Shown here piece by piece: positions 35,982 through 45,703 of a stretch of 64,000 bases of DNA. The stretch is from NCBI RefSeq assembly GCF_001314995.1, contig NZ_CP012938.1, forward strand, positions 1,364,001 to 1,428,000, written 5' to 3'. The notes beneath the pieces were generated by a model. That model had not been told where the DNA came from and made no database searches. It saw only the letters and a list, made by a program, of their open reading frames with translations. Each line of letters starts with the position of its first letter. Within the stretch, counting starts at the first letter, position 1. The stretch comes from Bacteroides ovatus (lineage in GTDB: Bacteria; Bacteroidota; Bacteroidia; Bacteroidales; Bacteroidaceae). The position numbers and the translations under genes were made by a program.

Positions 35982-37097
35982 TTATATATTTGTTAATACT
36001 TCAATGTATAGTTTAGCCTGACTTTCCCAGTTATACTCTTCTAAAACTGCTCGTCGACCATTTTGCCCCATCTGATAAGCCATTTCCTTATTTTCAACTA
36101 AATATTGAATAGCCTCCTTTATTTGCTGCGAATTATGTGGATCAACACAAATTCCACAATTATATTTTTCTACAATTTCACGATAGCATTTCACATCCGA
36201 AAGCAACACCGGTAACCCCGCCTCCATACTTTCAAATATTTTCAACACACCAAAAGATCCATTCGGACTGCCTGTCCGACTAAAATCCCGAAGAGTATTA
36301 CTAATAGTCATTTTTGAAAAAACTGTTGATATCTCTTCTTTCTTAAACGGCCCTGCAAAATCCACATTCTTCCAGTTTGGAAAAGTTTCAAGAACATCAA
36401 CATATCCTTCTTCAATCACACCTGCAACATAATATTTGATATCCGGCAATTCCGCTAAAGCTTTTAATACTTCTTTTTGACAACTAATCCAATAGACTGT
36501 TCCAATATATCCAAGAACATTTTTACGGGATAAATATTCCTCCTTGGATAAAGTAAACCTGGAAGATACAACAGGGAAATTTTTAATAACATAATGATTC
36601 TTTATTCCCCACTTTTCAAGGCGATTGTCAGTATCATCAGTTACAGTAAATACAGCATTATATTTCTTTAGAGATGACTTCAGATATTTCTCCATCAGCA
36701 CTGCAATTACATTACGAGCTATTTTAGGCAAATATGCTTTATCATGAATGATGCCAGGATAAAACTCACGAAGATTAAATACAACTTTATATCCCTTATG
36801 TTTCAATTTAACCCCAAGAGATAATAGCTCCGGATCAGAAATTTGGTATACATCTGCATTTATCATCAGTGCTTTCCTATAAAGAAATTTCTTGGTATTC
36901 AGCATCCTCTCTATACGCGAGCATGGCTTATAGTTACACGAAATAAGCTCAATACCATCAATTGTTTCATTCGGTTCTAAGTCACAAACAACAATAGTAA
37001 CTTTATAGCCAGCCATTGCCAATGCCTTCCCCTGACGGTCAAAGATCAATGGGTCTTTTCGAGAATAAAGCCCTGTGAGATAACAAATATGCATCAT
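35982..37097 (-). CDS. Family-4 glycosyltransferase
   Basis: A 371-residue GT-B enzyme with an ALAMAGYKVTIVVCDLEPN N-terminal Rossmann start and a C-terminal half carrying VLGYIGTVYWISCQ, IKYYVAGVIEEG, and GSFGVLKIFESMEAGLPVLLSD, the E-x7-E motif that holds the donor phosphate. It transfers one sugar of the repeat unit. Its ATG overlaps the wzy stop as ATGA, so translation is coupled; a second ATG follows at 37094. Confidence 0.88.
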   Translation of the reverse strand: MMHICYLTGLYSRKDPLIFDRQGKALAMAGYKVTIVVCDLEPNETIDGIELISCNYKPCSRIERMLNTKKFLYRKALMINADVYQISDPELLSLGVKLKHKGYKVVFNLREFYPGIIHDKAYLPKIARNVIAVLMEKYLKSSLKKYNAVFTVTDDTDNRLEKWGIKNHYVIKNFPVVSSRFTLSKEEYLSRKNVLGYIGTVYWISCQKEVLKALAELPDIKYYVAGVIEEGYVDVLETFPNWKNVDFAGPFKKEEISTVFSKMTISNTLRDFSRTGSPNGSFGVLKIFESMEAGLPVLLSDVKCYREIVEKYNCGICVDPHNSQQIKEAIQYLVENKEMAYQMGQNGRRAVLEEYNWESQAKLYIEVLTNI

Positions 37098-38275
37098 GGA
37101 TTTAATTTTATATTTTCACGTTTGTCGTGCATTACTATATACATAGAAAATAGAAAGATATAATTAACAGAAAATAACCCAGGACGCTGATATAATGTAG
37201 CAAGTAGCAAGGTTATAAATATAAGAATATACCATATGGACTTTATACGATTTAAGGCATAAAGAACAAAGAAAAGCAGGTACATAATACAGACAACAGC
37301 TCCATTGGACAGAATTGCATTTCGATAACCAGCACTATCCGAGAAGTTTGCCAACTGTCTCTTATTATCTACCCCCCACCAATATTGACTTGTACCCTGA
37401 ATAGAATTAAAATAACTTTTTAAACTACTATCAGCCCTATTATCCCCACTGATCATCCCTTGTGTTTTATCATATTCCAATCTATCCCAAATCAACAACC
37501 TAGTCATTGTATTTTGCATAGAAAAAACAATTAACAATGCCATTAAAGAAGAGATGAAGAATTTATATACGACCTTGACATTTCTAGAAAATAAAAAATA
37601 CACTAAAAAAATGGCAGAAAGGATATAGAAAAATAGAGACAATGAAAGAAGTCCAGAAATTAAAATAAATATATTCCTTTTATCCTTCAGATTAAAATTA
37701 TCTATATACAGCATAAGTCCGGCGATAGTACCAACAACACCCGGCTCATCAAAAGGGCCACAAAATCTTAATGATTGAAAATAAACATCAAGACCTGCCC
37801 CTAAATAGTTAGGAATAACTAAAAACGGATATGCAATATAATTATATGTTTTTACAGCATTCAAAGGAGCTATTATTTTTCCAGGGACAGGAATACCAAA
37901 GAAAAGTAACAGCCATACCAAAATGGATATTCCAATTATTATAGAATATAACGTTTTGTACCTATCAAACACGTTAACCATAAATCTTTTCGATCCAAAA
38001 GGTACTGCTGCCAAAATAATCATAAAAAAGAATCCTATCAGATTACGATTTTGAGAAATAGAAGCTAACAAAAGGGTAAAAACAAAGAAAAACAGATACA
38101 GCACATTCAATCTATTCATTCTATAATTCCGCCAGAATAGAATCGCCAATGGGAAAAGAAATACAATTTGCGCATAAGACCCACTTAGACTCCAAGTAAA
38201 AAATGGCCTTAGAGTTAACAAAAGTAATATACCTCCTATAAAATAAGTTATATCATTACTATTTTTAATCCTCAT
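37094..38275 (-). CDS. wzy: Wzy-type repeat-unit polymerase
   Basis: A 393-residue protein with about eleven hydrophobic helices and a large polar loop between residues 265 and 310 (TQGMISGDNRADSSLKSYFNS...). This layout, not sequence identity, marks O-antigen/capsule polymerases, which join repeat units on the periplasmic face. FCGPFDEPGVVGTIAGLM near residue 170 is typical of Bacteroides Wzy proteins. It overlaps the GT61 gene by 11 bp. The upstream in-frame start is non-ATG, so ATG 38275 was used. Confidence 0.8.
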   Translation of the reverse strand: MRIKNSNDITYFIGGILLLLTLRPFFTWSLSGSYAQIVFLFPLAILFWRNYRMNRLNVLYLFFFVFTLLLASISQNRNLIGFFFMIILAAVPFGSKRFMVNVFDRYKTLYSIIIGISILVWLLLFFGIPVPGKIIAPLNAVKTYNYIAYPFLVIPNYLGAGLDVYFQSLRFCGPFDEPGVVGTIAGLMLYIDNFNLKDKRNIFILISGLLSLSLFFYILSAIFLVYFLFSRNVKVVYKFFISSLMALLIVFSMQNTMTRLLIWDRLEYDKTQGMISGDNRADSSLKSYFNSIQGTSQYWWGVDNKRQLANFSDSAGYRNAILSNGAVVCIMYLLFFVLYALNRIKSIWYILIFITLLLATLYQRPGLFSVNYIFLFSMYIVMHDKRENIKLNP

Positions 38276-39554
38276 TATAATCAATCATTTTTTTCAGTTT
38301 ATCAGTGCTGACAATGTAATCAGCATGTAAATCTACTGTACTATCAGAAATACCAGCTAAATACCGCATTTTAACATCGACAATATTAGCAATAGTCGAA
38401 AATATTGGAGAATAGTTTCTTATGGATCTAAAACAAATAACCTTACAACCGCTATGACAAAACAATAAATTTGTAAATGCAGCTCCAGAACCACCCACAA
38501 TATAGTCAGCATTATTAAACAAGGCCATTTGCTCACAAAAAGTGTATGTTTCGGGAGCAACAACTTCAAACCCATATTCTTTAAGTACTCCCCAAACTTC
38601 AAATTCATTATAATGCCTCTTTTTTGTACTCTTCCGTGTCAGAAAAATGCGTTTCGGAGTTGCTAAATTAGACTTAAACAAGAGCAATTTATCACGCATT
38701 TGCAATGTTAAATGACAATCAAAAACAAACCCAAATAAATGATCAGGATCAGTAATATCTCTATAATGAGGTGCAATAGAATTCACAGCAGAAAGAGAAT
38801 ATAAAGTACCAAATTCTACTATTTCTTTTTCTCCTATAGTAATTATGTCACGTTGGGTTTCATTAAGAATCTCAAAAATCTTTTTAAAAGAATCTATTTT
38901 CATTACGATTTCATCGATTATCAACGGAGCATCTTTTGATATGTTTATTCTGTTGAAGACAAGCAGTTTAATGAGAATTTCATACAATTCATGATAGTAA
39001 TTACATGAAAATTTCCCTGAAAGCATAATTCCAGACTTCAAATAACGACATTTCCCAATACCGCCATCGTTACGTAAAACAGCAACATTATTCTTTAACC
39101 GCAATAAAAGCCCATCAAACATCACATAGCGATCGTTCATATTATAACAGAAGTCGTTAATTACACACTTTTCTTTCACATTTAAGATAAAATCGGAATT
39201 TCCTTGTATTCTAACACCTTCATGTTTATAAATAAAAATATCTTGCATCGGAACTGATATCAGTTCTTTCTTCAAAGGCTCCAACTCATAGGTTAACTTA
39301 CTTGTATACCCTACTCTATTAGTAATAAGTGGTATTATAGATGAAGTCAAATGCGATTTCGCATAGACATGATGACTAACAACTTCAAACGGTACAAACG
39401 AAACACAACGTAAAACCATATTATTCATCGCATATAAACAATGCCCCCAACTGTTCTTTTTTGAATGATAATAGAGTCTACATGATATACTTTCTATAGC
39501 ATTTCCGATTCTTTTATTTATTGAATGTTTTATTTCGAGCAATATTTTCTTCAT
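38265..39554 (-). CDS. Family-61 (DUF563) glycosyltransferase
   Basis: A 429-residue protein. The last 150 residues show the GT61 pattern: RIFLTRKSTKKRHYNEFEVW, then FEVVAPETYTFCEQMALFNNADYIVGGSGAAFTNLLFCHSGCKVI, where the G-SGA-FTN-LF block marks the nucleotide-sugar site. The N-terminal half has no recognisable domain. It probably adds a sugar to the capsule repeat unit. No membrane helix was seen, so it is cytoplasmic or peripheral. Confidence 0.82.
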   Translation of the reverse strand: MKKILLEIKHSINKRIGNAIESISCRLYYHSKKNSWGHCLYAMNNMVLRCVSFVPFEVVSHHVYAKSHLTSSIIPLITNRVGYTSKLTYELEPLKKELISVPMQDIFIYKHEGVRIQGNSDFILNVKEKCVINDFCYNMNDRYVMFDGLLLRLKNNVAVLRNDGGIGKCRYLKSGIMLSGKFSCNYYHELYEILIKLLVFNRINISKDAPLIIDEIVMKIDSFKKIFEILNETQRDIITIGEKEIVEFGTLYSLSAVNSIAPHYRDITDPDHLFGFVFDCHLTLQMRDKLLLFKSNLATPKRIFLTRKSTKKRHYNEFEVWGVLKEYGFEVVAPETYTFCEQMALFNNADYIVGGSGAAFTNLLFCHSGCKVICFRSIRNYSPIFSTIANIVDVKMRYLAGISDSTVDLHADYIVSTDKLKKMIDYNED

Positions 39555-39565
39555 TATCCATCATA

Positions 39566-41065
39566 TTAGTTTTTACGATGTAATTTGTTTATTATAACCT
39601 GCCTAATCCCTATCCTACGATCTAGTCCCGTATATGAATAATATGTCGTTAAAACTAAAAACACTGTCACCACTGCGTATCCACTCCAGCCAAACATTAA
39701 TATTTTGCAGGTAAGGACTATGGCAGTGATACAAGAAAATAGTATAAATAATTTCATTATTGATCTGGTAAATTTGAGATTACATTTTATTCGACAAATG
39801 ATCCATAGCTGCAAAAAATAGAATCCATATTTAATGAATGATGATATGCCAAGTCCTATTAATCCCCAATAGTAATACCCTATCATATTAAAAATTAATC
39901 CATAACAAACTGTAATAAATTCATTCCAAAAGTATACTTTGGAATCACCTTTCGCTAATAAACCATAAGACATACTCCACGCCATGGCTTTAAAAAACAT
40001 GGCTGCCATTGCCCAATACATCATACCTTCAGTAGGTATAAACTTTGTAGAATAAAGTACTACTACAGCTACCCGTATATAAGCGATAAAAGCAATAATT
40101 ATTGGAGCAAGCAACAGTAACGAAATCTCTGCCTGCTGATTAATCGCCCTAACAAATGAGTCATTATCCGAAGCTATCGCTGACAATCGGGGATAATAAT
40201 CTGTTGCCATAGCCGTAAATACCAATCCAACATATGTGTTGACTATTGTAAACCCAGCATTGAACAACCCGACATCATCAATAGAACCCATACGACTTAT
40301 GAAAATACGAATGAAATAGGAAGCTAATATTGCCAACATACCCTGAAGACTGATCAACACTCCCATCTTCAACATATCTCGCCCTTCAACTTTTATATCC
40401 GTAATGGTTATTTCTTCCTTCTCAATCTTTATTTTGCGGGCATATATATAAGACAGGATAAAAATCAAAGCATTCGAAAACAATAAAACAGGAACAATAG
40501 CATCTATCTTCCAAAAATAATATAACGGTATGATAAATATTAAACCGACTGCATTGCCAACTACATTGGCCTTCGCCAAATAACGATACTTCCGCATCCC
40601 CTGCATTAAAGCATTTTGCCCGGAAGTTAATTGCATCAATAAAACCGAGAATGAAAGTATTATAAAAGCAAAAGTAAAATCTGTATTTCCAAATGTCACT
40701 TGACTTAACAATGAAGCTGAAACCAAACAAATCAATGCACCTGTCAATCCGGTAATCCAAACCAATCTCCTAAATACAGAAATAATTAAAGCTATACGTT
40801 TAGTATCATTGGCTCCGTTAGCTTCTGCAATATTACGTACGGCACTGGTCCCTAAACCACAATTTGTAAAGGATGAAATCATTGTAATGGTAGAATTAAG
40901 CAATCCCATAACCCCCATCCCTTCAGGGCCTAATAATACTGCAGCAAATTTAGACCTGATGATTTGTATAAGTATATTAAAGATTTGAACCCCTCCAAAC
41001 AATGATGTAGCTTTTAGGCTTTGTTTATACGAGTTCCTGTTTTCAGTGTCCATTGCTTCTGACAT
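39566..41065 (-). CDS. wzx: Wzx-type repeat-unit flippase
   Basis: A 499-residue member of the polysaccharide transport (MOP) family with about twelve to fourteen helices. The start SLKATSLFGGVQIFNILIQIIRSKFAAVLLGPEGMGVMGLLNS is the standard motif for flippases that pass undecaprenyl-linked repeat units across the inner membrane. It sits with wzy and the transferases, as expected for a Wzx/Wzy capsule. An ATG four codons further in (41053) is an equally possible start. Confidence 0.93.
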   Translation of the reverse strand: MSEAMDTENRNSYKQSLKATSLFGGVQIFNILIQIIRSKFAAVLLGPEGMGVMGLLNSTITMISSFTNCGLGTSAVRNIAEANGANDTKRIALIISVFRRLVWITGLTGALICLVSASLLSQVTFGNTDFTFAFIILSFSVLLMQLTSGQNALMQGMRKYRYLAKANVVGNAVGLIFIIPLYYFWKIDAIVPVLLFSNALIFILSYIYARKIKIEKEEITITDIKVEGRDMLKMGVLISLQGMLAILASYFIRIFISRMGSIDDVGLFNAGFTIVNTYVGLVFTAMATDYYPRLSAIASDNDSFVRAINQQAEISLLLLAPIIIAFIAYIRVAVVVLYSTKFIPTEGMMYWAMAAMFFKAMAWSMSYGLLAKGDSKVYFWNEFITVCYGLIFNMIGYYYWGLIGLGISSFIKYGFYFLQLWIICRIKCNLKFTRSIMKLFILFSCITAIVLTCKILMFGWSGYAVVTVFLVLTTYYSYTGLDRRIGIRQVIINKLHRKN

Positions 41066-41081
41066 TCCTAGTATTATTGAA

Positions 41082-41741
41082 TTAATCTTCCATAATTCTT
41101 CTCAAGAATTTTGCAGGTAACCCTACATGTATTTCAGAGTCTGGTATATCATGAGTAACCAAACTTCTTGCTCCTGCCATAGCAAAATTGCCAATCTTTC
41201 TCTTTTCTAAAACTGTAGCACCTATAGAAACATCAGCACACTTACCTATAACCACCAATGAACCGGTTATCGAACCCATTGCAAAATGACATAATGGTCC
41301 ACATTTAACATCGTGTCCGATACAAGTATTGGATTTTACCATTGTCCCTATGCCCAGTTCTGTTCGAGGAGCAATATATGCATGACACATGACCACTACC
41401 CCTGGATGAAGAACCACGTTCTCTCCAATAAATGCTGTATAATGTATTATTGTTACTAATCTATCCAATGGAACATTTAGTCTCTTAAACAGTTCTTCTG
41501 TCAAGACATTTCGTCCTATCATATGTATTCCCCATATAAAATAATACCCTTCATCGACAAAATGCTGAATTCTATCAGTACCTCCCAAAACAGCATACTC
41601 ATCTACATTATCTACAAAATCGTTCACAAAACCACAGATTTCAATATCTTCATCGTATCCGTTTTTCTGGTTATCTTTTATACAAGCTGCAATAACAGAA
41701 CCATGTCCATTACCACCAATTATCAATACCTGCTTTTTCAT
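41082..41741 (-). CDS. PglD/NeuD-like sugar O- or N-acetyltransferase
   Basis: A 219-residue two-domain protein. The N-terminal Rossmann-like part (KKQVLIIGGNGHGSVIAACIKDN) binds UDP- or dTDP-sugar, and the C-terminal hexapeptide-repeat helix (IGENVVLHPGVVVMCHAYIAPRTELGIGTMVKSN) includes IGHDVKCGPLCHFAMGS, with the catalytic His of PglD-type enzymes. It may acetylate an amino sugar or O-acetylate a repeat-unit sugar. Its ATG overlaps the stop of the ketoisomerase gene by 4 bp. This is a second acetyltransferase besides the FdtC-like one. Confidence 0.85.
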   Translation of the reverse strand: MKKQVLIIGGNGHGSVIAACIKDNQKNGYDEDIEICGFVNDFVDNVDEYAVLGGTDRIQHFVDEGYYFIWGIHMIGRNVLTEELFKRLNVPLDRLVTIIHYTAFIGENVVLHPGVVVMCHAYIAPRTELGIGTMVKSNTCIGHDVKCGPLCHFAMGSITGSLVVIGKCADVSIGATVLEKRKIGNFAMAGARSLVTHDIPDSEIHVGLPAKFLRRIMED

Positions 41742-42160
41742 TTTGTATTCTTATACTCCAAGAAATCCTTATATATTCGTATATAATCAGCTTCATCATA
41801 AGGCATTGAAGCAAGTACCAGACACACTGCTCCAGATGAAAAGTTATCCAGTTCTCTCCACATTCCCGGAACAATATATAAACCTTGATAAGGACGATTT
41901 AATGAAAAGGTACGTTTCACACTGCCATCATCAACTGTTACATTAAAACTACCGCTAGCAGCTATCACCAGCTGAAACAATTCTTTATGAGCGTGTCCAC
42001 CACGCGCCTCGCCACCTGGTATATCGTATAGATAATAGGTACGTTTTACTTCAAATGGAACAGTTTTAACATTTTCAACCACAGTGATATTACCTTCATC
42101 TCTGTGATGCTTATCAAGCTCTATAATTGTGCAGTCATAGACTGTACTATTTTTACTCAT
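41738..42160 (-). CDS. dTDP-4-keto-6-deoxyhexose 3,4-ketoisomerase (FdtA/QdtA-like), copy 2
   Basis: A 140-residue cupin of the WxcM-like family, which moves the keto group of dTDP-4-keto-6-deoxyglucose from C4 to C3. The central block RTYYLYDIPGGEARGGHAHKE (residues 40-60) has both conserved histidines (His56 and His58). GMWRELDNFSSGAVCLVLAS and YDEADYIRIYKDF are family blocks near the end. It overlaps both neighbours by 4 bp. It is a paralogue of the gene immediately upstream. Confidence 0.9.
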   Translation of the reverse strand: MSKNSTVYDCTIIELDKHHRDEGNITVVENVKTVPFEVKRTYYLYDIPGGEARGGHAHKELFQLVIAASGSFNVTVDDGSVKRTFSLNRPYQGLYIVPGMWRELDNFSSGAVCLVLASMPYDEADYIRIYKDFLEYKNTK

Positions 42161-42561
42161 AATGCAGTATTTTTGAAAGTTTCGTAATCACGTATATAAT
42201 CATTTTCTCCATATGGAGTTGAAGATAATATTAAAGCTAACGAATTAGTAGAAAAATTATCCATCTGTCTCCATATCTGCTTTGGTACGTACAATCCATA
42301 GTATGAACGATTCAAATGGATTTTTCTCCTCTCTTTACCATCATCCAAGAGCACATCAAAACTACCGGAAAGTGCAATAATAAATTCCTGATTTTCTTTA
42401 TATGCATGCCCTCCACGTTTCTCTCCACCAGGGACATCGTATATCCAATATGTCCGTTCTATTTTAAATGGAATATGCTTAAATTCCTCGGCAAAAGAGA
42501 GATTACCTCTTTTATCCAAAAATTTTGGAAGATCAATCAACCTACAATCTGATACATTCAT
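42157..42561 (-). CDS. dTDP-4-keto-6-deoxyhexose 3,4-ketoisomerase-like (FdtA/QdtA), copy 1
   Basis: A 134-residue cupin of the same family as the next gene and similar along its whole length. The motif reads GGHAYKENQ, so the second motif histidine is replaced by Tyr54 while His52 is kept. Tandem isomerases could feed epimeric products (Fuc3N and Qui3N), act as a heterodimer, or represent one decayed copy. rmlB lies 5 bp upstream, and the three genes overlap or nearly touch. Confidence 0.85.
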   Translation of the reverse strand: MNVSDCRLIDLPKFLDKRGNLSFAEEFKHIPFKIERTYWIYDVPGGEKRGGHAYKENQEFIIALSGSFDVLLDDGKERRKIHLNRSYYGLYVPKQIWRQMDNFSTNSLALILSSTPYGENDYIRDYETFKNTAL

Positions 42562-42566
42562 AACTT

Positions 42567-43631
42567 TTATATTTTGTACATACTTTCATAATACTTATTA
42601 TACTCTCCACTCGCTATATTTTCCATCCATTCGTTATTTTCCAAATACCAGCGAACAGTTTTTTCAATACCTTCCTCAAATTGCAAAGACGGTTCCCATC
42701 CTAATTCTTTTTTCAACTTATTAGAATCAATAGCATAGCGTAAATCATGTCCTTTTCTGTCAGCTACATATGTAATCAACTTTTCGGAAGTACCGTCCGG
42801 ATTACCCAATAACCGATCCACAGTTTTAATGATAACCTTAATTAAATCAATATTTGTCCATTCATTGAAACCACCAATATTATAAGTCTCAGCTATTTTT
42901 CCTTTATGAAAAATGGTATCAATAGCACGTGCATGATCTACTACATACAACCAATCACGTACATTCTCACCCTTACCATAAACCGGTAAGGCTTTACCAT
43001 GACGGATATTATTAATAAAAAGAGGTATAAGCTTTTCGGGAAATTGATAAGGCCCGTAATTGTTACTGCAATTGGTAACAATAACAGGCATTCCATATGT
43101 ATCATGAAAAGCACGTACGAAATGATCACTACCAGCCTTGCTAGCAGAATAAGGACTATGTGGCTGATATTTTGTTTGTTCAGTGAAGAATGTTCCGTCA
43201 AAATCTAATGCACCATATACTTCATCTGTTGAAATATGATAAAAAAGTTTATGATCATATCCCGTTTCTGAAGTTTCCCAAGCCAACTTAGCTGCCTGTA
43301 ATAATGAAAGAGTACCCATCACATTCGTTTGTGCAAAAATAAATGGATCTTTAATACTACGATCAACATGGCTTTCTGCTGCCAAATGTATCACACTATC
43401 AATATTATACTGTTTAAAAAGCTGTATTATTCTCTCAAAGTCACAAATATCAGCTTTTACAAAAGTATAATTCGGCTGACCTTCAATATCTTTCAAATTA
43501 GCTAAATTTCCAGCATAAGTCAACTTATCTAAATTTATAATATGATACTCAGGATATTTATTCACAAATAAGCGAACAACATGGCTTCCAATAAATCCTG
43601 CACCACCAGTAATCAATATATTCCGCTTCAT
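42567..43631 (-). CDS. rmlB: dTDP-glucose 4,6-dehydratase
   Basis: A 354-residue SDR enzyme that turns dTDP-glucose into dTDP-4-keto-6-deoxyglucose with bound NAD. Motifs: GGAGFIGSHVVR at residues 8-19, HLAAESHVDRS near 81, the STDEVYG block near 133, and catalytic Tyr/Lys in YSASKAGSDH near 160. Full length for the family. rmlC and rmlD are not in this cluster, so the product goes to the amino-sugar branch and not to rhamnose here. Confidence 0.96.
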   Translation of the reverse strand: MKRNILITGGAGFIGSHVVRLFVNKYPEYHIINLDKLTYAGNLANLKDIEGQPNYTFVKADICDFERIIQLFKQYNIDSVIHLAAESHVDRSIKDPFIFAQTNVMGTLSLLQAAKLAWETSETGYDHKLFYHISTDEVYGALDFDGTFFTEQTKYQPHSPYSASKAGSDHFVRAFHDTYGMPVIVTNCSNNYGPYQFPEKLIPLFINNIRHGKALPVYGKGENVRDWLYVVDHARAIDTIFHKGKIAETYNIGGFNEWTNIDLIKVIIKTVDRLLGNPDGTSEKLITYVADRKGHDLRYAIDSNKLKKELGWEPSLQFEEGIEKTVRWYLENNEWMENIASGEYNKYYESMYKI

Positions 43632-43635
43632 CTTT

Positions 43636-44523
43636 CTATTTCTCTTTTAATTCATCTATTACATTCATCAAGTATTTCCCGTATTGATTCTTTAACATCG
43701 GCTGTGCCAATGCCATCTTTTTTTCAGGAGTAATCCAGCCTTTCCGAAAAGCAATTCCTTCTAAACAAGCTATTTTTAACCCCTGACGTTTTTCTATCAC
43801 TTCAATAAAATTACTAGCCTCTGATAAAGAATCGTGCGTACCAGTATCAAGCCATGCAAAACCACGTCCTAAAAGTTGGACTTTTAATTCTTTAGTATCC
43901 AAGAAACATTGGTTTACTGTAGTTATTTCCAATTCTCCACGTGCAGATGGCTTGCTATTCTTTGCTATTTTAACCACTTTATTGGGATAGAAATAAAGGC
44001 CCACTACAGCATAGTTTGATTTTGGGTGAACAGGCTTTTCTTCCAATCCTAATACATTACCGTTTTTATCAAATTCCGCAACTCCATAACGTTCGGGATC
44101 TGATACCCAATAGCCAAATACAGTAGCTTTGTTTTCTTCTTCAGCCATGCGTACAGCTTCTTTTAGTATATAAGTCAGCCCCTGACCATGAAAAATATTA
44201 TCTCCTAGTACTAAGCAAACCGAATCATCACCAATAAATTCCTCTCCAATAATGAATGCTTGCGCAAGACCATCAGGCGAAGGTTGTTCTGCATATTCAA
44301 AACGGACACCGAAATCAGAACCATCACCTAATAATCGTTGAAAACCAGGAAGATCATACGGAGTAGAAATTATTAAAATCTCACGAATACCTGCAAGCAT
44401 CAAAACCGAAATGGGATAATAAATCATCGGTTTATCAAATATGGGAAGAAGCTGCTTACTAACTCCCTTGGTAATAGGGTACAAACGAGTACCAGATCCA
44501 CCGGCTAAAACAATACCTTTCAT
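43636..44523 (-). CDS. rmlA: Glucose-1-phosphate thymidylyltransferase
   Basis: A 295-residue enzyme making dTDP-glucose. It has the nucleotidyltransferase loop [32 protein letters not shown] (residues 6-37), [34 protein letters not shown] (about 80-113), [13 protein letters not shown], and [13 protein letters not shown] near 222. All blocks are intact. It begins the sugar-nucleotide section of the capsule operon, 1 bp after the initiating transferase gene. Confidence 0.97.
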   Translation of the reverse strand: MKGIVLAGGSGTRLYPITKGVSKQLLPIFDKPMIYYPISVLMLAGIREILIISTPYDLPGFQRLLGDGSDFGVRFEYAEQPSPDGLAQAFIIGEEFIGDDSVCLVLGDNIFHGQGLTYILKEAVRMAEEENKATVFGYWVSDPERYGVAEFDKNGNVLGLEEKPVHPKSNYAVVGLYFYPNKVVKIAKNSKPSARGELEITTVNQCFLDTKELKVQLLGRGFAWLDTGTHDSLSEASNFIEVIEKRQGLKIACLEGIAFRKGWITPEKKMALAQPMLKNQYGKYLMNVIDELKEK

Positions 44524-44524
44524 T

Positions 44525-45637
44525 TTAATATAATCTGTTTAAATGTGTGCGCTTATCTCTCACTTTATCCCACCAAAGATTTAAAGCAATCCAGGCTACA
44601 ATATCTCCTATCAATATCACAGTATTATTCACCCATGGTATCAATAAAATATTTACAGCACTAAATGCACAGGATATTAATATTATAATAATCATAGCTT
44701 TACGGGGTGTAAATCCCATTGCCAAAAATTTATGATGAATATGATTCTTATCTGGTTCAAAAGGGCTCTTTCCATTACGCAAACGTACCATTACCACACG
44801 AATCACATCAAAAGCTGGAATTATTAGTGTACTAAAGGCTATAAGAAAAGTACCTTTGGTATTAGAAATTACCTCAGGATTGTTCTGACTATATTTGATA
44901 GCAAGAAAACTTAGTATATACCCCAAAGTTAAGCTGCCGGTATCTCCCATAAATATTTTCCGTGCCCGTTCTGCATTACCGAAAACATTATAATAAAAGA
45001 AAGGAACTAATACACCTAAGGTACTAAACGCAAGCATACTATACATCCACAGCCCTTTCTCTATAAACAAAAGGCCAAAGACCAAAAGCGCAACACTACT
45101 CAATCCTGATGCTAATCCATCAATTCCATCTATTAAATTAATAGCATTAGTAATGAAAACAATGGTCAATATAGTAAAAGGAATACCAATCCAATTTGGA
45201 ATTGCATATATCCCCAATAACCCATATAAGTCATTTATCCAAAGCTCTGCGATAGAAAAAAAACAAGCACAGAGAATTTGTATCACAAACTTTTGGCGAT
45301 AACGCACTCCAATAAGGTCATCTGTAATTCCTGTCAAATATAAAAGAGTCAACCCACAGACTAAAAACAAACATTCCAATAAAAAACAAGTTGCATGTAA
45401 ATCTGAAATATAATATCCTGTTATAGTACGGAATGCCAATACCAAACAACAAGAAAATAATATCGTTGGGAAAAAAGAAACTCCCCCCAAACGTGGAATG
45501 GCACATGTATGGATTTTACGTTTATCTGGTATATCAAATAATCTCTTACGAAGAGAAATTAGTAATATGCGAGGTATGACAAATAACGCTATACAGACAG
45601 AAATAACAAAAGCTAAGATTATAAATATATAATTCAT
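44525..45637 (-). CDS. WecA-type undecaprenyl-phosphate sugar-1-phosphate transferase
   Basis: A 370-residue membrane enzyme with about eleven helices. MraY/WecA motifs in cytoplasmic loops are [20 protein letters not shown] (the Asp pair), [28 protein letters not shown] and [14 protein letters not shown] with the HIHH near residue 300. It transfers a HexNAc-1-phosphate to the lipid carrier and so starts the repeat unit. It follows upxY directly, where many Bacteroides capsule loci carry a upxZ gene instead. Confidence 0.93.
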   Translation of the reverse strand: MNYIFIILAFVISVCIALFVIPRILLISLRKRLFDIPDKRKIHTCAIPRLGGVSFFPTILFSCCLVLAFRTITGYYISDLHATCFLLECLFLVCGLTLLYLTGITDDLIGVRYRQKFVIQILCACFFSIAELWINDLYGLLGIYAIPNWIGIPFTILTIVFITNAINLIDGIDGLASGLSSVALLVFGLLFIEKGLWMYSMLAFSTLGVLVPFFYYNVFGNAERARKIFMGDTGSLTLGYILSFLAIKYSQNNPEVISNTKGTFLIAFSTLIIPAFDVIRVVMVRLRNGKSPFEPDKNHIHHKFLAMGFTPRKAMIIIILISCAFSAVNILLIPWVNNTVILIGDIVAWIALNLWWDKVRDKRTHLNRLY

Positions 45638-45703
45638 TCGAATAATTATTTCATGAATAAAGTTTAATATTAAGCCCCATTTAGTTGATGCAATAATTCA
45701 TTT

